In this document: positions 1 through 6,780 of the stretch, piece by piece
How the letters are laid out: each line of letters opens with the position of its first letter
Numbering within the stretch: position 1 is the first letter of the stretch
Origin: F23-D06 sp045116675
GTDB lineage: Bacteria > Bacteroidota > Bacteroidia > Bacteroidales > WCHB1-69
DNA: 58,539 bases
Assembly (NCBI GenBank): GCA_045116675.1
Contig: JBGUMF010000040.1
Span: forward strand, 1-58,539
Reading direction: 5' to 3'
Notes under the pieces: generated by a model
Database searches by the model: none
Told to the model about the DNA's origin: nothing
Seen by the model: the letters and a program-made list of their open reading frames with translations, nothing else
Translations under genes and position numbers: made by a program

Positions 1-358
1 GGAGATGTCCAAGATGCTGGTCCGTGATTTCCAGGGCCAGGTGCCCGCTACGATGGAGGAACTCATAAAGTTGCCCGGGGTGGGGCGCAAGACTGCCAAT
101 GTGGTGCTTGCTTTCGCGTTCGGGCAGGCGGCCATGCCCGTGGATACGCATGTGTTCCGTGTGGCGCACCGGCTCGGGCTGGTGTCCGACGCCCCCACGC
201 CAGAGGCTGTGGAGCGCCAGTTGGTGCGGAATATTCCTCAAAAGTTTGTATCCCGTGCACACCATTGGTTGCTGTTGCACGGACGCTATGTGTGCGTGGC
301 CCGCAAACCCAAGTGCCAGGAGTGCCCGTTTAACACAATCTGCCCGTCTGAAGAGTAA
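1..358 (+). CDS. nth: Endonuclease III, C-terminal part (5' end outside window)
   Basis: DNA glycosylase/AP lyase of base-excision repair that removes oxidised pyrimidines. About 118 C-terminal residues are present, and the reading frame is open to the left edge. The helix-hairpin-helix LPGVGRKTANV carries the catalytic lysine, and VDTHVFRV carries the catalytic aspartate. The tail has the four cysteines of the [4Fe-4S] cluster in the family spacing C-X6-C-X2-C-X5-C, so the cluster should be intact. The protein ends three residues after the last cysteine, shorter than the E. coli protein but normal for Bacteroidota. The stop is followed by about 270 bp of AT-rich spacer before the next gene, so it is probably the last gene of its transcript. 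Confidence 0.95.
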   Translation, partial: EMSKMLVRDFQGQVPATMEELIKLPGVGRKTANVVLAFAFGQAAMPVDTHVFRVAHRLGLVSDAPTPEAVERQLVRNIPQKFVSRAHHWLLLHGRYVCVARKPKCQECPFNTICPSEE

Positions 359-575
359 TCGTAGCTCGCCCCTTTTTCCGAAATTCTTCTGAAATTTCCA
401 TTTCTTTGTTTGTACTCGTTTTCGAGTTCTGTGGAATTTTTGATTTTCTTCAAATTCTTATAAAATTATAGGCTCATTCTATTGTTCTGGAAGAAAAGAC
501 CTTATAATACGTTAGCTCCTTTGGTTTTTCAAAATTAACAATTGTTTCTTAAAATTAAAAATAAATACAAATTAT

Positions 576-606
576 ATTGAAATATTTAAAATAATTTTTA
601 TTTTTG
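576..606 (+). promoter_or_regulatory. Bacteroidota-type promoter of the comM-like gene
   Basis: The -7 element TATTTTTG (599-606) fits TAnnTTTG exactly. ATTG (576-579, consensus TTTG) lies exactly 19 nt upstream as the -33 element. The predicted leader is only 10-20 nt before the ATG. The rest of the 359-627 spacer is AT-rich and shows no ORF or RNA gene. Confidence 0.7.
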
Positions 607-627
607 CTGCTGTAAAAATGAACGGTT

Positions 628-2172
628 ATGTTAGTTAGAACTTACAGTTGTGCCTTGATGGGCGTTGCGGCCATTCAGATTGCAGTAGAGGTCAGTGTGG
701 ATGTCGGAATTGGGTTCCATTTGGTGGGGTTGCCCGATAGTGCGGTCAAGGAAAGTCAGCAGCGGATTGAAACAGCCTTGAAATTGTACAAATACCACAT
801 TCCCGGGCGTAAGATTGTGGTGAATATGGCTCCGGCGGACATCCGGAAGGAGGGCTCGGCCTTTGACTTGACCTTGGCCATTGCCATTCTGGCCGCCTCC
901 GAGCAGATCAAGGGGGCGGACCGCTTGGGAGACTATTACATAATGGGGGAGTTGTCGCTGGATGGCAGCATGCAGCCGATACGCGGGGCATTGCCCATCG
1001 CCATTGAGGCGCGCAAAAAGGGTAAAAAGGCGTTGATTCTGCCGGCGCAGAACGCGCGGGAGGCAGCTATCGTGGATGGGTTGGAAATTCTCGGGGTGGA
1101 CAACATCAAGCAGGTGATTGATTATTTTGACAAGGATGTGCCCATCGAGCCGACGAAAATCGACATCGAGCAGGAGTTCCGCAAAAGCCTGAACAACTAC
1201 GAGTACGACTTCTCGGACGTCAAGGGGCAGGAGAACATCAAGCGGGCGTTGGAGATTGCGGCGGCAGGCGGTCATAACGTGATCCTCATTGGGCCGCCGG
1301 GTTCGGGCAAGACGATGCTGGCCAAGCGGCTGCCCTCCATCCTGCCGCCGCTGACGCTTCATGAGGCGCTGGAAACCACCAAGATACACTCGGTGGCAGG
1401 CAAGATGAGCCGTTACGCTTCGCTGATATGTGTGCGTCCCTTCCGCGCTCCGCATCATACCATCAGCGATGTGGCCTTGGTGGGCGGCGGCACGCACCCG
1501 CAGCCCGGCGAGATCTCGCTGGCCCATAACGGCGTGCTCTTCTTGGACGAGCTTCCCGAATTCAAGCGCCAGGTGCTGGAGGTAATGCGCCAACCTCTGG
1601 AGGACCGTTTTGTGACCATCTCACGGTCGCAGTACTCGGTGGAGTTTCCGGCCTCCTTCATGTTCGTGGCGGCCATGAATCCTTGTCCCTGTGGCAATTA
1701 CAACCATCCGACCATTGCCTGTACCTGCAAGCCCGGGGAGGTGCAGAACTATTTGGGGAGGGTGTCGGGCCCGTTGATGGACCGCATCGACCTCCACGTG
1801 GAAGTGGTGCCGGTGAGTCATGAGGAACTGGCCAGCAACAAACCGTCGGAGAAGAGTGCGGCCATTCGCAAGCGCGTGGTGGCGGCCCGGAACATCCAGA
1901 AAGAGCGCTTCACCAACCAGTTCAATGTTTTCTGTAACGCGCAGATGACCAGCCGGATGGTGCGGCAGTATTGTACGATTGACGAGACTGGGCAGGCCAT
2001 CCTGAAGCAGGCGATGGACAGGTTGGGCTTGTCGGCCCGCGCCTACGACCGTATCCTGAAGGTGGCCCGCACCATCGCCGACCTCGACGGCAGTCCGGGG
2101 ATAGAAACAGGCCATCTCAGCGAGGCCATCAATTTCCGGAGCCTGGACCGGGACAATTGGGGAAAACGATGA
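628..2172 (+). CDS. comM: YifB/ComM family Mg-chelatase-like AAA+ ATPase
   Basis: At 514 residues it matches full-length ComM/YifB proteins. It has an N-terminal ChlI-like domain (about 1-170), an AAA+ domain with Walker A GPPGSGKT near residue 222 and Walker B ILFLDELPEF near 305, the family signature MNPCPCG, and a C-terminal Mg-chelatase domain. In Vibrio and Haemophilus ComM is a hexameric helicase that promotes branch migration during natural transformation. In Bacteroidota the role is assumed rather than shown. A good TAnnTTTG promoter sits directly upstream, so it is probably monocistronic. The palindromic repeats begin 2 nt after its stop codon, so its 3' mRNA end would contain those hairpins. 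Confidence 0.93.
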   Translation: MLVRTYSCALMGVAAIQIAVEVSVDVGIGFHLVGLPDSAVKESQQRIETALKLYKYHIPGRKIVVNMAPADIRKEGSAFDLTLAIAILAASEQIKGADRLGDYYIMGELSLDGSMQPIRGALPIAIEARKKGKKALILPAQNAREAAIVDGLEILGVDNIKQVIDYFDKDVPIEPTKIDIEQEFRKSLNNYEYDFSDVKGQENIKRALEIAAAGGHNVILIGPPGSGKTMLAKRLPSILPPLTLHEALETTKIHSVAGKMSRYASLICVRPFRAPHHTISDVALVGGGTHPQPGEISLAHNGVLFLDELPEFKRQVLEVMRQPLEDRFVTISRSQYSVEFPASFMFVAAMNPCPCGNYNHPTIACTCKPGEVQNYLGRVSGPLMDRIDLHVEVVPVSHEELASNKPSEKSAAIRKRVVAARNIQKERFTNQFNVFCNAQMTSRMVRQYCTIDETGQAILKQAMDRLGLSARAYDRILKVARTIADLDGSPGIETGHLSEAINFRSLDRDNWGKR

Positions 2173-2173
2173 G

Positions 2174-2400
2174 GTTCCGCCCCTGAAGGGGCTTTTGGAA
2201 CCGTCTGGAAATGCCGTCTCTACCGAGCTTTTGTCCCTGTCGGGACATGTTCCGCCCCTGAAGGTGCATTTGGGGATCGTCCGGAAATGCCGTCTCTACC
2301 GAGCTGTTGTCCCTGTCGGGACATGTTCCGCCCCTGAAGGGGCGTTTGGGGATCGTCCGAGAATGCCGTCTCTACCGAGCTTGTGTCCCTGCGGGACATG
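2174..2400 (+). repeat. Three tandem ~75-bp REP-like units with two hairpins each
   Basis: Units start at 2174, 2249 and 2325 (periods 75 and 76). Each has a GC-rich palindrome of the form CGCCCCTGAAGGGGC (one arm is mutated in unit 2), a middle segment containing TCTACCGAGCT, and a second palindrome GTCCC-N3/4-GGGAC (2233-2246, 2309-2322, 2385-2397). Together with the inverted copies that follow, this fills the 460-bp gap between comM and the transposase gene. Palindromic units next to a Y1 transposase match the REP/RAYT arrangement. Confidence 0.88.
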
Positions 2401-2445
2401 CCTCCTCGCTGTACCCGCCTGTGCAAATCCGCAACGTTCGCGAAT

Positions 2446-2582
2446 GGCCCCGAAAGGGGCCAAAGCTTGGTAGAATGTGCTCGGTAGGGGGAGGTTGATA
2501 CGGATTTCCCATCGTCCCGATAGGGACGGAAGCTCGGTAGAACGAGGAACATCACGATTTTCATAAATGTCCCTTTAGGGAC
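2446..2582 (-). repeat. Inverted, degenerate REP copies
   Basis: The same elements occur in the opposite orientation: palindrome GGCCCC-GAAA-GGGGCC (2446-2461), AGCTTGGTAGA (2464-2474), palindrome GTCCC-GATA-GGGAC (2514-2527) followed by AGCTCGGTAGA (2531-2541), and a last palindrome GTCCC-TTTA-GGGAC (2569-2582). AGCTCGGTAGA is the reverse complement of the TCTACCGAGCT found in the direct units, so the cluster is head-to-head like a BIME. A short direct repeat, ACGAAACAAAA twice, lies at 2581-2602. Confidence 0.75.
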
Positions 2583-2633
2583 GAAACAAAAGACGAAACA
2601 AAAATAATTATCAAACAAAAAAATCAAACCATT

Positions 2634-3107
2634 ATGAAATCAATGAGAAATAGTACCTACACGCAAATCCATATCCAAATAGTTTTTGCCGTTCAAAACA
2701 GAGGCTCCTTGATTTTCGACACATGGAGAGAACGTCTGTACAAATACATGATTGCCATAATCCAAAACAAACGTCATAAGGTTCTGGCCATAGGCGGAAC
2801 GGAGGACCATGTCCACATTCTGATAGGAATGCGCCCGTCGCAATCATTGTCCGATTTGATGCAGCATGTCAAAGGGTGTTCATCGAAATGGATAAACGAG
2901 AACAGGCTTGCCAATGGCTGGTTCTCCTGGCAGGAAGGGTACGGAGCCTTTTCATATTCGAAAGATGAAATCCCTGCCGTCATTCGATACATCGAAAACC
3001 AGGCGGAGCATCACAAACAGCAAGACATGGTGGATGAATACAAACAGATGTTGAAGGAAAATGAGGTTGAATACGATGAACAAAAAATCTTCAAACAGGT
3101 AGAATGA
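2634..3107 (+). CDS. tnpA: REP-associated tyrosine (Y1/HUH) transposase
   Basis: IS200/IS605-like TnpA of 157 residues that cuts and joins single-stranded DNA through a 5'-phosphotyrosine. The HUH pair is in DHVHIL (His59, His61), and the nucleophile motif YxxxQ is YIENQ (Tyr119, Gln123). Both are intact, so the enzyme looks active. The extended C-terminal tail and the WQEGYGAFSYS motif fit the Bacteroidota RAYT branch rather than classical mobile IS200. No TnpB and no right-end palindrome are seen downstream. The palindromic repeats directly upstream are its likely substrates. Met4 is an alternative start. Its translated region is more AT-rich than the flanking genes, which is compatible with acquisition. 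Confidence 0.9.
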   Translation: MKSMRNSTYTQIHIQIVFAVQNRGSLIFDTWRERLYKYMIAIIQNKRHKVLAIGGTEDHVHILIGMRPSQSLSDLMQHVKGCSSKWINENRLANGWFSWQEGYGAFSYSKDEIPAVIRYIENQAEHHKQQDMVDEYKQMLKENEVEYDEQKIFKQVE

Positions 3108-3238
3108 TTTGTTGAAAAGTGAAGATTATTATCCATAAATTCCCTATTCAACACATATTCCCATTGTTTCAATCAATTTCATGAATTGTTCTCGATTTTG
3201 TCTTGGTGACGGCATCGGAATACCAATAGGTCTCTTTT

Positions 3239-5290
3239 TTAATTATCCTGCATTTTGCCTTGGGTGATCTCCACACACTCTTTCAGGAATTGTGTGTCGG
3301 GATGATCTTCTCCTAAGGCTGCCTTCAGAATAGCGAACGCTTTCTGGAAACACTCCAGAGCCTGGGCATACTGGCCTTGTCGATAGCAGATATTCCCGAT
3401 ATTGTTATAGCTGACAGCCACATCGGGATGATTCTCGCCATAGACGGACTGGTAGATTGCCAGTGCCTTCCGATAGTATTCCAAAGCTTGGGCATAATCC
3501 CCTTGAACCTTGTACAATCCTCCCATGTTATTGTAGTTGGTCGCCACCTGCGGGTGATTGTCGCCATAGACCGACCGGATGATAGACAATGCTTTATGGA
3601 AAGACTCCTGAGCTTGGGCATAATCTTTCTGGATACAGCACACCAACCCGATATTGTTGTAACCTACTGCCACATCGGGATGTTTCTCGCCATAGACCGA
3701 TTTGCTGATCGTGAGAGATTTCAAATAATATTCCTTTGCCAGGTCGTATTCTTTCAGGGAATAGTGCACGACGCCCATATTGTTGTAGATGGTCGCCACG
3801 TCGGGGTGGTTCTCCCCATAGACGGACCTCCGGATATCCAATGATCTCTGATAACAATCCATCGCCTGGACATGATCTCCCTGGGCATAGAAGGTAAGTC
3901 CGATGTTGTTATAGCCAGTGGCCACGTCAGGGTGGCTCTCCCCATAGATCGACTTGTTGATTGTCAGCGCTTTCCGGAAGTGCTCCATCGCCTGGGCATA
4001 TTCGCCCTGACTATAGTACACCCCACCGATATTGTTGTAGCTGGTCGCCACGTCGGGGTGTTGCTCGCCATAGAAGTTCTTTCTGATCTCCAAGGATTTC
4101 TGATAGCACTCCATAGCTTGTGCATATTCCCCTTGTTTTTTATACACATAGCCGATATTGTTGTAGAAGGTGGCTATGTCGGGATGGTTCTCTCCATAGT
4201 TCTCCTTCAGGATATCCATGGATTCCTGGTAGTGCTCCAAGGCCCGGGGATATTCGCCTTGGCCCATATAGATGCTTCCGATGTCGTTATAGCAGGTGGC
4301 CACGGAAGGATGGCGGGGGCCGTTTTGGGTTGTTGCCTGACGCAGGGCGCGCTCGTAATAGTGGGTAGCCTTATGGTAGTCAGCCAGATAGTCATCGACG
4401 AAGTTGCCGGCTGCCAGCTGCCACTCCACCTTCGTCGTGTCGAGCTCCGCCCTCAATTCGAGGTAGTAGGCGGCGGAGTCGTTCTGGAACTGGGCGGAGA
4501 ACCGCTCAAAATAGCCATAGCAGCGGCGGGCGATCTCCTCATTGTCGGCGGCGAACACGGCCTCGGCACGACGAAGCTGTTTTTTGCGCTCCTGCAGGGC
4601 TTGTCCTTTCTGCTGCTGTTCGAGCACCGCCTGACGCACATCACCACGGGAAGCCAGGAGCGAGTCGGCCTTCAGCAGGTCGCCATTCTCGATGCAGAAC
4701 GACACCTGACGATAGAACTCGTCCAGCAGGTCATAGTCGAGTTCGGCATAGCGTCTGGCCATGTCGGAGATGAGCTTCTCGTTGTTCTCCTGCTCGGCAT
4801 AGAGTTGCTGCAGGGCCTGGCGATACTCCTCCTCCGTCAACTTGTTATGCTCTTTGAGGGAGTCTATCTCCAGTTCCCGCTGTTGCAGCTTCGCCTGCAG
4901 CTGACGACGTAGTTTCCGCTCGGCGGCCAGCTGGTCGTCGGCCTGTTTGTCGGGCGTCTCCATCGTGATCACCATCGGGTTGGAGGAGCAGGCATACTGT
5001 TTCTTCAGCACGTCGGGGTCGGAGAGCACATAGCCCTGCTTCCGCACGTCGCTCAGGAAGAATTTCTTGTCGGGCACCGTCAGGGTGAAATTGCCATTGG
5101 CATCGCCTACGGTGGAATGGCCGCCCGTCAACTGGATGGCCGCACCGGCGATGCGCTGGCCCGGGATCAGCTGCCCTTTGCTGTCCAGCCGTCCTTTGGT
5201 CTTCACATAGCCCTTCTGGGCGGTCTGCGCGGAGACCATCGTGACAACGGCTATGCTTACTATGACGGTGAGTATAAATCGTTTCATCAT
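3239..5290 (-). CDS. Secreted coiled-coil TPR protein (last gene of TIR/RyR operon)
   Basis: 683 residues from the ATG chosen here; the frame extends to a TTG four codons earlier. A signal peptide (MKRFILTVIVSIAVVTMVSA) is followed by a carboxypeptidase-regulatory-like beta domain (about 30-115), a coiled coil (about 120-260), then eight near-identical 42-residue kinesin-light-chain-type TPRs built on GENHPDVATxYNNIG, plus a partial ninth. TPR arrays bind peptides or proteins; here the array is predicted to be periplasmic. It starts 27 bp after the TIR gene on the same strand, so it is very likely co-transcribed. Its beta domain resembles those in the TIR protein's predicted ectodomain, which suggests the two could interact outside the membrane. 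Function is unknown; a sensor or scaffold role is inferred. Confidence 0.88.
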   Translation of the reverse strand: MMKRFILTVIVSIAVVTMVSAQTAQKGYVKTKGRLDSKGQLIPGQRIAGAAIQLTGGHSTVGDANGNFTLTVPDKKFFLSDVRKQGYVLSDPDVLKKQYACSSNPMVITMETPDKQADDQLAAERKLRRQLQAKLQQRELEIDSLKEHNKLTEEEYRQALQQLYAEQENNEKLISDMARRYAELDYDLLDEFYRQVSFCIENGDLLKADSLLASRGDVRQAVLEQQQKGQALQERKKQLRRAEAVFAADNEEIARRCYGYFERFSAQFQNDSAAYYLELRAELDTTKVEWQLAAGNFVDDYLADYHKATHYYERALRQATTQNGPRHPSVATCYNDIGSIYMGQGEYPRALEHYQESMDILKENYGENHPDIATFYNNIGYVYKKQGEYAQAMECYQKSLEIRKNFYGEQHPDVATSYNNIGGVYYSQGEYAQAMEHFRKALTINKSIYGESHPDVATGYNNIGLTFYAQGDHVQAMDCYQRSLDIRRSVYGENHPDVATIYNNMGVVHYSLKEYDLAKEYYLKSLTISKSVYGEKHPDVAVGYNNIGLVCCIQKDYAQAQESFHKALSIIRSVYGDNHPQVATNYNNMGGLYKVQGDYAQALEYYRKALAIYQSVYGENHPDVAVSYNNIGNICYRQGQYAQALECFQKAFAILKAALGEDHPDTQFLKECVEITQGKMQDN
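3314..4321 (-). repeat. Eight 126-bp coding repeats (42-residue TPRs)
   Basis: Eight consecutive 126-bp units encode the TPRs. The segment encoding YNNIG recurs at an exact 126-bp period with high nucleotide identity, leaving the array open to copy-number change by recombination or slippage. Confidence 0.9.
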
Positions 5291-5317
5291 AATCGAAACC
5301 AATGATATGAAGATAAA

Positions 5318-6448
5318 TTATTGTTTGAAAATACAATAGTTGTCGCCGCAGGGCAGATAGAGACTGTCTTCATGCAGCGGGATAGATGCCATGATGGGAT
5401 AGGTCTTCTTTTGTTCCGCCAGCGGGATGGTCAGCGTGACAAGCCCTGTCTCGTCCGACCAGACAGTCTGGCCGTCTATCAAGACCTCCACGCCCGACAG
5501 GTATTGTTCCGTCTGTGGGTCGTAAAGGCGGAAACGGATGTCGCCATAGACTGCCGGGTCGCGGGCCACATCCACCGTCACTGTCTCGGTCAGCACTACC
5601 GTCGTGTCGGTGGTCAGAAAGTCGCGGCAGGAAACGGTCACATGGACCGGCTTGTTCAGATACTTGTGGGGGATGTTACGGAAGACCACTCTCCCGTCCA
5701 TTGTCCGGAGGGTGTCCGTCTCGGTCTTGTTGGGGAGGGCCAGCGTCACCACGGCATCCTGCATCTCCGGCAAGTTGGCATTGTATTCCGAGACCTCGTT
5801 CACCCGCAGGGCCACGTCCACGGGCAGGCCTTGGCGCCATACGCCGACCAGTGCTGCAAGCACGACGAGTATTCCAAGCACCCAGGCGATGGCCTTACGG
5901 ATGAGCTGTCGGCGGTGGCGTTTCCATATCGCGTCGAACTCCACATCCAACAACTTGGAGACAAGCTGCACGTAGGCCCGCTCACGGTTCAGATAGGAGA
6001 TACGGTGTACATCCTCATGTATATTGGCGGCGAGGATCTCCGGCAGTCCCAGCGTCTCCACCATGGGGTTGAAGCATTCTGTGTCGGGGTCGCCGCTGTG
6101 AGGTTCTCCCTCCACGATGAAGAAGTGGATATCCCGGGTCCTGCCCAGCTGGTGGAAGAAGGCTATCTCGCGGCCCACCCACTCCGACTTGGCCGAATGG
6201 GGCGAGCAGATCACCACTAGATGGCGGGAAGCCTTCAGCCGTTCCTGCAACTCCTGCGAGAGACCACCCGGCTGGATGTCCGTAGGCGCGAAGAAGACCG
6301 GCTGGATGGGCGTCCGCTTCCAGCCGCGCTCGCTACACAAGGTGGCCGGCATACGGTAGTGCTCCAGCTTCTTCTGCAGGTGCTTCCCCCACTTCAGATC
6401 ATGGGAGTTGTAGCTGATAAAGGCGAAATATTTATACTGCTGCTCCAT
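5318..6448 (-). CDS. Membrane-anchored TIR-domain protein with periplasmic beta domains
   Basis: 376 residues from the first ATG; a TTG five codons upstream is less likely. The N-terminal TIR domain (about 1-170) opens with FAFISYNSHDLKWG and has SEWVGREI, whose glutamate (about residue 94) sits where NAD+-cleaving TIR enzymes have their catalytic Glu. A basic stretch then leads to one TM helix (AIAWVLGILVVLAALVGVW, about 186-204) and about 170 residues of beta-rich sequence resembling two Ig-like or carboxypeptidase-regulatory repeats, predicted to be periplasmic. TIR domains make or degrade NAD+-derived nucleotides in bacterial immunity. The neighbouring RyR-domain genes are candidate receivers of such a product. 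It starts 19 bp after the small RyR gene. No NADase activity is shown; that is inference. Confidence 0.9.
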   Translation of the reverse strand: MEQQYKYFAFISYNSHDLKWGKHLQKKLEHYRMPATLCSERGWKRTPIQPVFFAPTDIQPGGLSQELQERLKASRHLVVICSPHSAKSEWVGREIAFFHQLGRTRDIHFFIVEGEPHSGDPDTECFNPMVETLGLPEILAANIHEDVHRISYLNRERAYVQLVSKLLDVEFDAIWKRHRRQLIRKAIAWVLGILVVLAALVGVWRQGLPVDVALRVNEVSEYNANLPEMQDAVVTLALPNKTETDTLRTMDGRVVFRNIPHKYLNKPVHVTVSCRDFLTTDTTVVLTETVTVDVARDPAVYGDIRFRLYDPQTEQYLSGVEVLIDGQTVWSDETGLVTLTIPLAEQKKTYPIMASIPLHEDSLYLPCGDNYCIFKQ

Positions 6449-6467
6449 AAAAAAGGGCTCCAAGTGA

Positions 6468-6767
6468 TTATTTGTGTTTAGGGACTATCTCAAAGCCGCT
6501 GACCATCAAGAACTTCAACGTCTCGGTACTGGTCTCTCGGTCATAGGCTTTCTCCTCCTCTGACAGCTGGTCGTAAGGGACGAGGCACGGATGCTTCTTG
6601 TCGGCATCATTGCGCTCCGGACCATAGGTCCAGCCTTGGGCGACACGCGCGGCCGCCCACACCTCGTGGACATGCTCGGCCATCTGCTCGGCGACAGCCT
6701 GCAACCCTTCGGGAAGCTCCACATGGGAGGTGTCAACAGTAATCGGAATATCTGGGTTTTGATTCAT
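6468..6767 (-). CDS. Stand-alone RyR-domain protein
   Basis: A 99-residue protein that is almost entirely one RyR domain (the repeat found in ryanodine receptors, Pfam RyR). Diagnostic stretches are VHEVWAAARVAQGWTYGPER, HPCLVPYDQLSEEEKAYDR and TLKFLMVSGFEI. Bacterial RyR domains are small soluble alpha-helical modules with no channel activity of their own, and a ligand-binding role, probably for a nucleotide, has been proposed from genomic context. It sits 13 bp after the RyR-RCK gene and 19 bp before the TIR gene. It could compete for, buffer or sense the same ligand as the RyR domain on the channel-like protein. There is no signal peptide, so it should be cytoplasmic. Confidence 0.9.
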   Translation of the reverse strand: MNQNPDIPITVDTSHVELPEGLQAVAEQMAEHVHEVWAAARVAQGWTYGPERNDADKKHPCLVPYDQLSEEEKAYDRETSTETLKFLMVSGFEIVPKHK

Positions 6768-6780
6768 CGTGGTTAGGGTT

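Noticed and set aside
2174..2400. Repeats as a CRISPR array
   Set aside because: Units of 75 bp are contiguous without variable spacers, are palindromic, have inverted copies and sit by a Y1 transposase. No cas genes are near.
3108..3238. Right end of an insertion sequence after the Y1 transposase
   Set aside because: No palindrome or repeat matching the upstream cluster is seen in this 131-bp convergent spacer.
3314..4321. 126-bp repeats as a CRISPR or minisatellite
   Set aside because: They keep one open frame and encode canonical 42-residue TPRs.
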